Shown: positions 14,894 through 23,327 of the stretch, piece by piece
Numbering within the stretch: the first letter of the stretch is position 1
Layout: each line of letters starts with the position of its first letter
NCBI RefSeq assembly: GCF_009764265.1
Contig: NZ_RWIR01000060.1
Location: forward strand, 124,001-188,000
Origin: Pseudomonas sp. PB101
Lineage (GTDB): Bacteria; Pseudomonadota; Gammaproteobacteria; Pseudomonadales; Pseudomonadaceae
Direction: 5' to 3'
DNA: 64,000 nucleotides
Notes under the pieces: generated by a model
Seen by the model: the letters and a program-made list of their open reading frames with translations, nothing else
What the model was told of the DNA's origin: nothing
Databases searched by the model: none
Program-made: the position numbers and the translations under genes

Positions 14894-17800
14894 TCAGTCG
14901 AGTTCCAGCACCACGACGCGCTGTCCGGCACGCACCGGCGAACCGGGTTGCACGCGAATCTCGCGGACCACGCCGGCCATTGGCGCGAGCAGGGGGATTT
15001 CCATCTTCATCGACTCCAGGATCACCAGCACATCACCGGCCTCGACGCGGCTGCCAGCCTCGACCTGGACCTGCCAGAGGTTACCGGCGATGTGGCTGTC
15101 GACGCTTTGTTGACCGCTGGCCAACGGTGCCTCTTCGCCCGCCTCCAGGGCCGGTTCTTCGCTGTCGAAATGCGCCTGGCCACTGGCGATCCAGCGCTCG
15201 CGTTCAGCGTTGAACGCCCCTTGTTGCTGCGCACGAAAAGCGCCGATGGATTCGGCTTCCCGGGCCAGGAACGCCTGGTAATCCGCCAGGTTCAACTGAC
15301 TGTGTTCGATGTTCAGGTCGAAGCGCCCGAGGGGGAAATCCCGGCGGATGCGCAGCAGTTCATCGGCGCTGACCGGGTAGAAACGGATCTGGTCGAAAAA
15401 ACGCAGCAACCACGGTTTGCCATCGAACGCGGCGACCTCGCGGTAGCGGTTCCACATCTGCAGCGTGCGCCCGACGAACTGATAACCGCCGGGGCCTTCC
15501 ATGCCGTAGACGCACATGTAGGCGCCACCGATGCCCACCGAATTCTCGGCGGTCCAGGTGCGCGCCGGGTTGTACTTGGTGGTGACCAGGCGATGACGGG
15601 GGTCGAGCGGGGTGGCGACCGGCGCGCCGAGGTAGACGTCGCCCAGCCCCATCACCAGGTAACTGGCGTCGAACACCGTGCGTTGCACTTCATCGAGGTT
15701 CGGCAGGTCGTTGATGCGGCGGATGAACTCCAGGTTGCTCGGGCACCATGGGGCGTCCTTGCGCACGGTGGTCATGTATTTCTCGATGGCCAGCTGACAG
15801 GCCGGGTCGTCCCAGGACAGCGGCAGGTGGACAATGCGCGAGGGCACCTGCAGGTCCTTGGCGGCGCACACGGCGTCCCATTCGCCGGCGACGATGCCGA
15901 GCAGGTCGGACAGCGGCAGTTGTTCGGGTTGGTAGTGCACTTGCAGAGAGCGGATGCCCGGCGTCAGGTCGATCACGCCGTGCAGGTGTTTGCCTTCCAG
16001 CGCCTGCATGAGGGCGTGGGCGCGAAAGCGCAGGACCAGGTCGAGTTCCGGGGCGCCGATTTCCAGCAGCAGGTGGGTGTCGCCGGAGAGTCTCGCCACC
16101 AGTTTCGTGTCTCCCTGACCCAACTCCAAAACAACAGGCGACATAAGACCCTGTGGGAGCTGGCTTGCCAGCGATGAAGTTGATTCGGTGTCTGGTCGGG
16201 CCCCATCGCTGGCAAGCCAGCTCCCACAGGTACCCCAGTTGCAGGCGAGGTCGCGGGCGGTCTGGAGATTGACGGGCAGGAACTGCACCTTGTCCCCGGC
16301 CTTGAGCTGCCCCAGCTGCCAAAGATCCGCCTCGATCACCGTCACCGGGCACACGAACCCGCCGAGGCTTGGGCCATCCGGGCCGAGGATCACCGGCATG
16401 TCGCCGGTAAAATCCACCGCACCGATCGCATACGGATTGTCGTGGATGTTCGACGGATGCAGCCCGGCCTCGCCGCCGTCGGCGCGCACCCATTGCGGCT
16501 TCGGCCCGATCAGGCGTACGCCCGTGCGGCTGGAGTTGAAATGCACTTCCCACTGGGTGGCGAAGAAGGTGCCGATGTAGTTTTCCGTGAAGTATTCCGG
16601 CGCACCGTGGGGGCCGTAGATCACACGGATCTGCCGAACCGCAGGGAGCTCGGTGAGCTGCTCTTGCGCCAGTCGCTGACCGGCGCTGCGGTCATTCAGC
16701 GCTGGCAGGTGCAACACGTCACCGGCGCGCAAGGCGCGGCCGCCGTGCCCACCAAACTGCCCCAGGGTGAAGGTGCTTTTGCTGCCCAGATAGTCCGGAA
16801 CCTGCAGGCCGCCACGCAGGCACAGGTAGCTGCGCGCGCCAGCGCCGGCAATGGTGCCGAGGCTCAAGGTGGCGCCTGCGGCAATCATCAGCGCAGTGTT
16901 CATCGGCACGGCTTCACCGTTGAGCAGTAATGGAATCACCGCCCCGGTCACCGCCACCACCGCGTCGCAATTGAAGCGCAGCAATGGCCCGCTCATGGTG
17001 ATTTCCAGCGCCGCCGCGCCTTCGTCATTGCCCAGCAAACGGTTGCCCAGGCGCAGCGCGCGACTGTCCATCGGCCCCGAGGGCGGCACGCCGACCGCCC
17101 AGTAACCGAGGCGCCCGGGATAGTCCTGGACGCTGGTCTGGGTGCCGGCACTGAGCACCTCGAACGTAGTGGCCTGATAGACCAGGCCTTCCAGGCAACG
17201 GGTCCACGGCTGGCCGCTGGCGAAGGGTGCGTCGAGCAGAATCTGGCGCAGGTAGTCGCGGTTGGTTTCCACGCCGTAGAGCAGGCTGTCACCCAGCGCC
17301 TGATGCAGATCGGCAGTGGCCTCTTCACGAGTCGGCGCCCAGCTGATGACCTTGGCGATCATCGGGTCGAAGTAGGGCGGGATCTCGCAGCCAGCCTCGA
17401 CCCAGGTGTCGATGCGCAATTGCTTGCCATCGGCGGCGGGGAATTTCACCGCAGTGAGCAAACCGGGGCTCGGCTGGAAATCGCGACCCGGATCTTCGGC
17501 ATACAACCGCGCCTGAATCGCATGACCCTGCGGTTTCAGACCCTTCGCGAGATCGCCCAGCGGCGGCAGGTCACCGGCCGCCAGTTGCACCATCCAGCGC
17601 ACCAGATCCACACCCCACACCTGTTCGGTAACGCCATGCTCCACCTGCAAACGGGTGTTTACCTCAAGGAAATAGGAGCGCCGGGCGTCGCTGTCGAACA
17701 CGAACTCCACGGTGCCGGCACTGCGGTAGTTCACCGCTTTGGCCAGTTTGATCGCCGCCGCACATAGCTCATCGGCCATGCCGGCGGGGAGGTTCGGCGC

Positions 17801-18526
17801 CGGGGTTTCCTCGAGGACTTTCTGGTTGCGGCGCTGCACCGAGCAGTCGCGCACGCCGAGGGCGATTACCTCGCCGCGACCGTCGCCGAACACCTGCACT
17901 TCCAGGTGCCGGGCGCGCTGGATGTACTTCTCGATGAACACCCCGGCGTCGCTGAAATTGTTCTGGCCCAGGCGCTTGACCGCTTCGAAGGATTCGCTCA
18001 ACTCGGCCGCGCTGCGGCACACGCGCATGCCGATGCCGCCACCGCCGGCGGTGCTCTTGAGCATCACCGGGTAGCCGACCTGTTCACCGGCCAGCAGCGC
18101 GGCGTCGAGGCTGTCGAGCAGTTCGGTGCCTTCGAGCATCGGCACGCCGTGTTGTTTGGCCAGGGCGCGCGCGGTGTGCTTGAGGCCGAACACCCGCAGT
18201 TGCTCGGGCGTCGGGCCGATGAAGGCGATGTCGGCGGCCTCGCAGGCTTCGGCGAACGCGGCGTTTTCCGAGAGAAAGCCGTAGCCGGGATGGATCGCCG
18301 TGGCGCCGGTGGATTTGGCGATGGCGAGGATTTTATCGACCGCCAGGTACGTGCCGGCGGCTGCGCCCTCGCCGAGGCTGTGGGCCTCGTCGGCCTGCAG
18401 GATGTGCAGGCTGGCGGCATCGGCTTCGGAATACACGGCAACACCCTGCACTTGCAGGTCGCGCAGGGTGCGCAGGATGCGGCAGGCAATGGCGCCACGG
18501 TTGGCAATCAGGACTTTTTCGAACAT
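14894..18526 (-). CDS. Biotin-dependent guanidine (urea-type) carboxylase
   Basis: 1210 residues. Domains in order: biotin carboxylase / ATP-grasp (1 to about 445, with FLEVNTRLQVEHGVTE), KipA/AHS2-like (about 450-760), KipI/AHS1-like (about 800-1010), and C-terminal biotin carrier with the biotinylation site ESMKM (Lys1174). This is the layout of urea carboxylase. Homologues found with DUF1989 partners and a guanidine-I riboswitch have been shown to prefer guanidine, so guanidine carboxylation is the likely reaction here. I did not identify substrate-specificity residues. Residues 766-792 are encoded by an in-frame REPIN at the KipA/KipI linker; without it the protein would be 1183 residues. 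A 281-bp gap with another REPIN separates it from the preceding gene. Confidence 0.9.
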   Translation of the reverse strand: MFEKVLIANRGAIACRILRTLRDLQVQGVAVYSEADAASLHILQADEAHSLGEGAAAGTYLAVDKILAIAKSTGATAIHPGYGFLSENAAFAEACEAADIAFIGPTPEQLRVFGLKHTARALAKQHGVPMLEGTELLDSLDAALLAGEQVGYPVMLKSTAGGGGIGMRVCRSAAELSESFEAVKRLGQNNFSDAGVFIEKYIQRARHLEVQVFGDGRGEVIALGVRDCSVQRRNQKVLEETPAPNLPAGMADELCAAAIKLAKAVNYRSAGTVEFVFDSDARRSYFLEVNTRLQVEHGVTEQVWGVDLVRWMVQLAAGDLPPLGDLAKGLKPQGHAIQARLYAEDPGRDFQPSPGLLTAVKFPAADGKQLRIDTWVEAGCEIPPYFDPMIAKVISWAPTREEATADLHQALGDSLLYGVETNRDYLRQILLDAPFASGQPWTRCLEGLVYQATTFEVLSAGTQTSVQDYPGRLGYWAVGVPPSGPMDSRALRLGNRLLGNDEGAAALEITMSGPLLRFNCDAVVAVTGAVIPLLLNGEAVPMNTALMIAAGATLSLGTIAGAGARSYLCLRGGLQVPDYLGSKSTFTLGQFGGHGGRALRAGDVLHLPALNDRSAGQRLAQEQLTELPAVRQIRVIYGPHGAPEYFTENYIGTFFATQWEVHFNSSRTGVRLIGPKPQWVRADGGEAGLHPSNIHDNPYAIGAVDFTGDMPVILGPDGPSLGGFVCPVTVIEADLWQLGQLKAGDKVQFLPVNLQTARDLACNWGTCGSWLASDGARPDTESTSSLASQLPQGLMSPVVLELGQGDTKLVARLSGDTHLLLEIGAPELDLVLRFRAHALMQALEGKHLHGVIDLTPGIRSLQVHYQPEQLPLSDLLGIVAGEWDAVCAAKDLQVPSRIVHLPLSWDDPACQLAIEKYMTTVRKDAPWCPSNLEFIRRINDLPNLDEVQRTVFDASYLVMGLGDVYLGAPVATPLDPRHRLVTTKYNPARTWTAENSVGIGGAYMCVYGMEGPGGYQFVGRTLQMWNRYREVAAFDGKPWLLRFFDQIRFYPVSADELLRIRRDFPLGRFDLNIEHSQLNLADYQAFLAREAESIGAFRAQQQGAFNAERERWIASGQAHFDSEEPALEAGEEAPLASGQQSVDSHIAGNLWQVQVEAGSRVEAGDVLVILESMKMEIPLLAPMAGVVREIRVQPGSPVRAGQRVVVLELD
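16150..16230. repeat. REPIN inside the carboxylase coding sequence
   Basis: Two perfect 27-bp inverted arms (starting CCTGTGGGAGCTGGCTTGCC) flank a 27-bp spacer, 81 bp in all. The length is a multiple of three and the carboxylase frame reads through with no stop. Translated, it gives 27 residues beginning CGSWLASDG. The arms are identical in type to intergenic REPs at 13017 and 18628. Confidence 0.9.
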
Positions 18527-18627
18527 GGCATAACCCCTGATGGGGATGCGGGCCGTCCCGCAGTTTTTCGATGAGCGCCGGGGTCGTCCCCGACGGCAGA
18601 ATCAGTTCTCTTCAGATCGCCATCGAA

Positions 18628-18723
18628 CCCTGTGGGAGCTGGCTTGCCAGCGATGAGGCCAGGACATTCAACATTGCGGTTGTCTGATACACCGCCATCG
18701 CGGGCAAGCCCGCTCCCACAGGG
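18628..18723. repeat. REPIN between DUF1989 gene and carboxylase gene
   Basis: CCTGTGGGAGCTGGCTTGCC and GGGCAAGCCCGCTCCCACAG face each other across about 45 bp. It lies within the operon, in the 281-bp gap before the carboxylase start, and could act as an mRNA-stabilising or processing hairpin. Confidence 0.85.
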
Positions 18724-18807
18724 TTTAGTGGTGCTTGGACGGTTTGAGGCACTGGCCTGAACGGGCCTGGCACAAGGCAAACAACCAGCGGCGCAATCTC
18801 GGGAATT

Positions 18808-19449
18808 TCAGTTCCATACCAGCAGCTCCGCAGGGGTCGGGTTGTAGGCGTTGCACGGGTTGTTCAGTTGCGGGCAGTTGGAGATCAGCACGATCACGTC
18901 CATCTCGGCGCGCAGGTCGACGTACTTGCCCGGTGCCGAGATGCCGTCTTCGAAAGTCAGCCCGCCGTCTGCGGTGACCGGTACGTTCATGAAGAAGTTG
19001 ATGTTCGGCCCGATGTCGCCTTTGCCCAGGCGGCCGTCGTGAGCGCAGGCGCGCAGGTAGTTGTCGCGGCAGCTGTGCATGTAGCGTTTTTCCAGGGCGT
19101 AGCGCACGGTGTTGCTCTCTTGCGCGCAGGCGCCGCCGAGGGTGTCGTGGCGCCCGCAGGTGTCGGCGACGATGGTCAGCATCGGCTTGCCGAGGTTGGA
19201 ATACAGTACGCTGCCGGTGCTCAGGTACACGCTGTTCTGCCGGCGCAGGGTGCGCTGTACGTCGTAGCGCTCCTTGGGATTGGCGACGCTGTAGAACAGC
19301 GTATCGACGGCCTGATTGCCTTCCAGGTCGAGGATGCGCAGGGTCTGGCCGGCCCTGACCTCCATCAGCCAGGGTTCGCCGGCGGGGATGGTGGCGCGGT
19401 AGACCGCTGTTTCAGGCAACTGTGGTGCAGTGGCGATGGCGAGTGACAT
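18808..19449 (-). CDS. DUF1989 protein, urea-carboxylase-associated protein 1; carboxyguanidine deiminase subunit
   Basis: 213 residues from ATG 19449, with GAGGATC upstream. It is a DUF1989 domain protein. ILDLEGNQAVDTLFYS near the N-terminus and ADTCGRHDTLGGAC in the middle carry the conserved Cys and acidic residues expected to hold a metal. Proteins of this type, long annotated as urea-carboxylase-associated, have been shown to form a two-subunit carboxyguanidine deiminase (CgiAB), which converts carboxyguanidine to allophanate and ammonia. It follows its partner after 11 bp. I cannot assign which gene corresponds to CgiA and which to CgiB. Confidence 0.88.
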   Translation of the reverse strand: MSLAIATAPQLPETAVYRATIPAGEPWLMEVRAGQTLRILDLEGNQAVDTLFYSVANPKERYDVQRTLRRQNSVYLSTGSVLYSNLGKPMLTIVADTCGRHDTLGGACAQESNTVRYALEKRYMHSCRDNYLRACAHDGRLGKGDIGPNINFFMNVPVTADGGLTFEDGISAPGKYVDLRAEMDVIVLISNCPQLNNPCNAYNPTPAELLVWN

Positions 19450-19460
19450 GGCAGCGATCC

Positions 19461-20186
19461 TCAGGCGAACAGACGGTCGGTGTTGATGAAGCCGCGCTCG
19501 TTTTCCGGGCGCGAGGTGCGGCAGTGTTCGGCGACGCTGGCGTCGGCGTTCATCCAGCTCAGCTTCAAGGGTTTTGGTGCGTACTCGGGCGCCGGGTCCA
19601 TCGGGTGTTGCAGGGCGGTGAGCACCACCAGCGTGTCCATCGGTGCGTACAACTCGATGTAGTCACCGGCCCTTGAATTGCCTTCGACGAAGTGGAAGCG
19701 ACCGGCGTCGTCGACGTTCACACGGCTGAACAGGTTGAGTGTCATCAGCAGGTCGGACAGACCCAGGCCCCACTTGCCCAGCTCCACCAACAGGTTGTCG
19801 GTACCGTTGCGGAAGAAGCCGTTGCGCAGTTCCTGGTAGCGGCCGGCGCCGTATTTTTCTGCCACCTCTTCAGCGCAGAGCACGCCGCCCAGGCTATCGC
19901 TCCAGCCGCAGGTGTCGGCGGTGATGGCGGCCAGCACGCGGCCCATGTCCGAGTACAGGCAGTGGCCGGTGGTGAGCTTGGCGGTGTGTTGGCACTTGAG
20001 GCTGTCGGGCAGGTTCAGGCGCTCGGTTTTTTCATTGGCGTTGAGCAGCGTCAGGCTGACGTTGGCGCCGCCGCGAATGTCGGTCAGGCGCAGCAGTTGG
20101 CCGCGCTTCAACACGAAGGAACGATGGCCGCCGCCGGGGAGCGTTTCTTCGGCGAAGGGCGGGAACAGTCGGGTCGAATCTGTCAT
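19461..20186 (-). CDS. DUF1989 protein, urea-carboxylase-associated protein 2; carboxyguanidine deiminase subunit
   Basis: 241 residues from ATG 20186, with GAGGAAT as ribosome binding site. It is paralogous to the next gene: ITADTCGWSDSLGG corresponds to its ADTCGRHDTLGG, and FSRVNVDDAGRFHFVEGNSRAGDYIELYAPMD to its FMNVPVTADGG...GKYVDLRAEMD. Both are DUF1989 proteins and both are needed for the deiminase in characterised systems. It lies 13 bp after the ABC ATPase gene, so it is clearly co-transcribed. The role is inferred from family studies and operon context. Confidence 0.88.
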   Translation of the reverse strand: MTDSTRLFPPFAEETLPGGGHRSFVLKRGQLLRLTDIRGGANVSLTLLNANEKTERLNLPDSLKCQHTAKLTTGHCLYSDMGRVLAAITADTCGWSDSLGGVLCAEEVAEKYGAGRYQELRNGFFRNGTDNLLVELGKWGLGLSDLLMTLNLFSRVNVDDAGRFHFVEGNSRAGDYIELYAPMDTLVVLTALQHPMDPAPEYAPKPLKLSWMNADASVAEHCRTSRPENERGFINTDRLFA

Positions 20187-20199
20187 TTGCAAAATTCCT

Positions 20200-20988
20200 C
20201 TAAGCGATACGAAGCGTGCCCGCCAGTTGCACCGGCAAGGCGTCGACGGCGGCACGGGTGGCGCGGCGGTCGCTGTTCAAAGGGATGTCGTAGGTGATGC
20301 GCGCGCCATAGGCGCCGGGGGCGTGCGGGTCGAGGCGGACCTTGTCGAACACCAGCAGCCGCGTGCCGAGGCTGAAGCCTTCGGACAGGTCATGGGTGAC
20401 CATGAACACCGTCAATTGCGTCTCGCGCCACAGCTCCAGCAGCAAGGCGTGCATGTCTTTGCGGATGCCCGGATCGAGGGCGCCGAACGGTTCGTCGAGC
20501 AGCAACACCCGCGGCTTCATGATCAGCGCCTGGGCGATGGCCAGGCGTTGCTGCATGCCGCCGGAGAGCTGCGCCGGGTACTTGTCCAGCGAGTGACCGA
20601 GGCCGACCTTGTGCAGCAGCATCGAGGCCTGTTCGCGGGCGTCTTTTTTGGCCCTGCCGAACAGGCGCCCGAGCAAGGGCGAGCGCGGCAGTTCGAGACC
20701 CAGGGCAACGTTGTCCAGCACGCTCAGGTGCGGGAACACCGAGTAGCGCTGGAACACCACGCCACGGCTGGCATCCGGCTCACCGGCCAGGGGCTGGCCG
20801 TCGAGCAGGATCTCGCCGCGACTGGCGCGTTCCTGGCCGAGCAGCAGGCGCAGGAAGGTCGATTTGCCGCAACCGGATGCACCGACAAGCGTGCAGAACT
20901 CACCCTCGTTGACGTTCAGGTTCAGGCCTTCGAGCACCACCTGGTTGGCGTATTGCTGCCAGACGTTTTTTACCGTGATGAAGCTCAT
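20200..20988 (-). CDS. ABC transporter ATP-binding protein (guanidine operon)
   Basis: 262 residues from ATG 20988, which overlaps the permease stop as ATGA. Walker A is GASGCGKST, the signature is LSGGMQQRLAIAQAL, Walker B is VLLLDEPFG, and the switch region is VMVTHDLSEG. It is most similar in pattern to ATPases of nitrate/sulfonate/taurine-type importers (TauB/SsuB). It energises uptake of the substrate recognised by the binding protein at 21816-22883, presumably guanidine. Confidence 0.92.
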   Translation of the reverse strand: MSFITVKNVWQQYANQVVLEGLNLNVNEGEFCTLVGASGCGKSTFLRLLLGQERASRGEILLDGQPLAGEPDASRGVVFQRYSVFPHLSVLDNVALGLELPRSPLLGRLFGRAKKDAREQASMLLHKVGLGHSLDKYPAQLSGGMQQRLAIAQALIMKPRVLLLDEPFGALDPGIRKDMHALLLELWRETQLTVFMVTHDLSEGFSLGTRLLVFDKVRLDPHAPGAYGARITYDIPLNSDRRATRAAVDALPVQLAGTLRIA

Positions 20989-21800
20989 GCCCGTGCTCCT
21001 TCGTACCAAGGGAACGCACCTTGGGTCAGGCGCTTCAGGCCCCAATCCATCAGCCAGGCGAGCAGGGTGATCCACACCACGTACGGCAGGATCACGTCCA
21101 TCGCCAGGTAGCGGCGCACCAGGAAGATCCGGTAGCCAAGGCCATCGGTGGACGCGATGGCTTCGGCGGCGATCAGGAACAGCCACGCCGAGCCGAGCAT
21201 CAGCCGCAGCGAAATCAACAGGCGCGGAAGCAATTGCGGCAGCACCACCCGCAGCATCAGTGTCCAGGTGGACGCGCCGAGGGTCTGGGCCTTGATCAGC
21301 AGTTCCACGGGAATCTCCCGGGCGCGCTGTTCAAGATCCCGGGCCAGCGCCGGGGTGATGCCGATCACGATCAGCATCACCTTCGATAACTCGCCCAAAC
21401 CGAAAACGATGAACAGGATCGGCAGGATCGCCAGCGGCGGCACCATCGACAGCACCGTCAGCAAGGGCGACAACGGCGCGCCGAACAACGGCAGGGTGCC
21501 GGCGGCGATACCCAGGCAAAGCCCCGCCAGTGCGCTGATGCCCAGGCCGATGGCCAGGCGGCGCAGACTGGAGGCGCTGTCTTGCCAGAGCAGGTATTCG
21601 CCGGTGCGGCTGTCGGCGACAAAGGCCAGGCGTTTGACCGCATCGCTCATCTGCACGGCGCTGGGCAGGAGCTTGTCGTTGGGGTTATCCGCCAGTCGCT
21701 CGGCCGAGCCCATCAAGTAGGCAAACAGCACCAGGGCGAACGGCAGGATCACCAGCAGCAGGCGACTCGGGCGATCCGGGTGACGGTTGATCAGGCGCAT
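20985..21800 (-). CDS. ABC transporter permease (guanidine operon)
   Basis: 271 residues from ATG 21800, with AGAGGAC upstream. About six membrane helices are visible. The EAA-type coupling motif (AQTLGASTWTLMLRVVLPQLLPRLL) lies near residue 180, as in SsuC/TauC permeases. It is translationally coupled to the ATPase gene and sits 15 bp after the binding-protein gene. It forms the inner-membrane channel of the importer. Confidence 0.92.
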   Translation of the reverse strand: MRLINRHPDRPSRLLLVILPFALVLFAYLMGSAERLADNPNDKLLPSAVQMSDAVKRLAFVADSRTGEYLLWQDSASSLRRLAIGLGISALAGLCLGIAAGTLPLFGAPLSPLLTVLSMVPPLAILPILFIVFGLGELSKVMLIVIGITPALARDLEQRAREIPVELLIKAQTLGASTWTLMLRVVLPQLLPRLLISLRLMLGSAWLFLIAAEAIASTDGLGYRIFLVRRYLAMDVILPYVVWITLLAWLMDWGLKRLTQGAFPWYEGARA

Positions 21801-21815
21801 GGCCAAGTCCTCTTC

Positions 21816-22883
21816 TTACAACTTGGCGTCGGCGGCCATCTGCACGTAGCTCGGGTCGAAGCGCAACTTGAGGTTGCCCTTGTCGCCGCTGGTCACGCCA
21901 TTGGCGAAGGCCATGCCGACCGCGCTGGTGTCCTTGGCGCCTTCACCCAGCAAGCCATGCTGGAAGGAGAATTCGGCGACCTTGCGCATGGTTTCCGGCA
22001 GTTGCTTGCTGGTACTGAACGCCAGGGCTTCTTTCGGGGAGGCGAACAATTTGGTGGTGTCCAGTTGCGCCTGGAAACCTGCCAGGTCAGTGCCAGAGGC
22101 CTTGGCCATGTGTTCGAGTGCGGCTTGGCTGGCGGCGTTTTTCGCGTTCATCAACTCGACCACTTCAAACCAGGCGCCGGTCAGCGCTTTGCCCAGGGCC
22201 GGGTTGTCTTTGAGGGTGGCGCTGTTGACCACCATCATGTCCATGATCTCGCCGGGGATCTGGCTGGAGTTGAACACCTCGGTCACCGCAGGCTTGGCCT
22301 TGATGTCCGAGAGCATCGGGTTCCAGGTCGTGACGGCGTTGACCTGTTCGGTGTTGAAGGCAGCCGAGATATCGGCGTCGGAGGTGTTGACCACTTTCAG
22401 GTCTTTCTCGGTGAGGTCCACCGAGTCCAGCGCCCGGGCCAGCAGGTAATGGGACACCGAGAGCTCCACCAGGTTGACGTCCATGCCCTTGAGGTCGGCA
22501 ACTTTCTTGCCTTCGCCCTTGAGCACGATGCCGTCGTTGCCGTTGGAGAAATCGCTGACGATCAGCGCCGTGCTGTCGACGCCGCCGGCGGCCGGGATGG
22601 TCAGCGCGTCCATGTTGGTCATGGTGCAGCCATCGAACTGGCCGGCGGTGTACTGATTGATCGATTCGACATAGTCATTGAGCTGCACCACATCGATCTT
22701 GATGCCGTACTTCTTCGCCCATTTGTCGACGATGCCCTGGCTGCCGGCGTATTCCCACGGCATCCAGCCGGCGTAGATGGTCCAGCACACGCTGAAGTGG
22801 TCTTTCTGGGCGGCCTGGGACGAGATGCTTACGAGGGCTGCGAAAGCAGCGGCAAGCAGGGCGGGTAAACGAAGCTGGGACAT
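21816..22883 (-). CDS. ABC transporter substrate-binding protein (guanidine operon)
   Basis: 355 residues from ATG 22883, with CTGGAGAACC upstream. A signal peptide (MSQLRLPALLAAAFAALV, cleavage after SSQA near residue 24) directs it to the periplasm. The mature protein is of the NMT1/TauA-like class; FSVCWTIYAGWMPWEYAG and TMTNMDALTIPAAGGVDSTALI are recognisable. It is the first gene after the guanidine-I riboswitch, which argues for guanidine as ligand. Older annotations would call it a urea or taurine binding protein. Its Shine-Dalgarno region is complementary to a segment of the riboswitch. Confidence 0.9.
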   Translation of the reverse strand: MSQLRLPALLAAAFAALVSISSQAAQKDHFSVCWTIYAGWMPWEYAGSQGIVDKWAKKYGIKIDVVQLNDYVESINQYTAGQFDGCTMTNMDALTIPAAGGVDSTALIVSDFSNGNDGIVLKGEGKKVADLKGMDVNLVELSVSHYLLARALDSVDLTEKDLKVVNTSDADISAAFNTEQVNAVTTWNPMLSDIKAKPAVTEVFNSSQIPGEIMDMMVVNSATLKDNPALGKALTGAWFEVVELMNAKNAASQAALEHMAKASGTDLAGFQAQLDTTKLFASPKEALAFSTSKQLPETMRKVAEFSFQHGLLGEGAKDTSAVGMAFANGVTSGDKGNLKLRFDPSYVQMAADAKL

Positions 22884-22939
22884 GGTGGTTCTCCAGTTGA
22901 TCAGGGACGGACAGGAAGGCAGCGGCACCGCTAGCGGTG

Positions 22940-23037
22940 GCTTGTCTCCCGGGCTTTTGTCCCGCCGTGTAACCTCAACTGGAGGTCGCCAACTCTCGGA
23001 CCAGCCACTCGCGATAGCGAGCCGGAACCCTAGTCGG
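22940..23037 (-). promoter_or_regulatory. Guanidine-I riboswitch (ykkC class)
   Basis: On the minus strand, the conserved blocks of the ykkC/guanidine-I aptamer appear in order: CTAGGGTTCCGG, CTGGTCCGAGAG, and ACACGGCGGGACAAAAGCCC followed by GGGAGA. Bound guanidine turns on expression in known members. Between the second and third blocks is a small hairpin, CCTC-CAGTT-GAGG. Its CTCCAGTTGA is exactly complementary to TCAACTGGAG at the downstream ribosome binding site (22891-22900), which suggests translational control. I see no U-tract terminator between the aptamer and the start codon. Confidence 0.93.
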
Positions 23038-23093
23038 CCATTTTCAAATTGTGGTGCCGCGAACCTGTAGTGACTCCTGCACGGGGTTGTTAA

Positions 23094-23109
23094 AGCGAGA
23101 GGCGTGCCA
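23094..23109 (-). promoter_or_regulatory. Candidate sigma-54 promoter of the guanidine operon
   Basis: Minus-strand TGGCAC-GCCTC-TCGCT has the GG-N10-GC spacing of -24/-12 promoters. The -24 element is perfect; the -12 element has TCGC instead of TTGC. Transcription would start near 23083, about 45 nt before the aptamer. A nitrogen-regulated sigma-54 promoter would fit the operon's role. No clear NtrC palindrome was found. Confidence 0.45.
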
Positions 23110-23327
23110 AGTCGGCGCGAGCGCTCTAGCGTGGGCAACTGGGTGGTCAGCGGGATTGATCAGGAGGGCAGGCTGCCTTGTGATGGTGCGCAGGTGCACC
23201 GCATTGGAACGTATTCGCCACTGATCCGAAGGTGGGCGCGGCATAGCACTTGGTGCAGGTTTACCAGTCAAAACAGATGTCAGCCGGTCTGTGCCGACTG
23301 CTGTCACTGGTCTTTACGGAGGCCGCC

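Noticed and set aside
14888..16177. 429-codon plus-strand open frame
   Set aside because: Antisense to the 3' part of the carboxylase and rich in Val/His/Gln; no domain recognised.
16150..16230. REPIN as a disrupting insertion that makes the carboxylase a pseudogene
   Set aside because: The frame is preserved, no stop is introduced, and the insertion is at an interdomain linker; downstream domains, including the biotin site, are intact.
23180..23260. NtrC binding sites upstream of the guanidine operon
   Set aside because: GGTGC and GCACC half-sites are present (around 23183-23200 and 23246-23257), but none has the inverted arrangement and spacing of the NtrC consensus.
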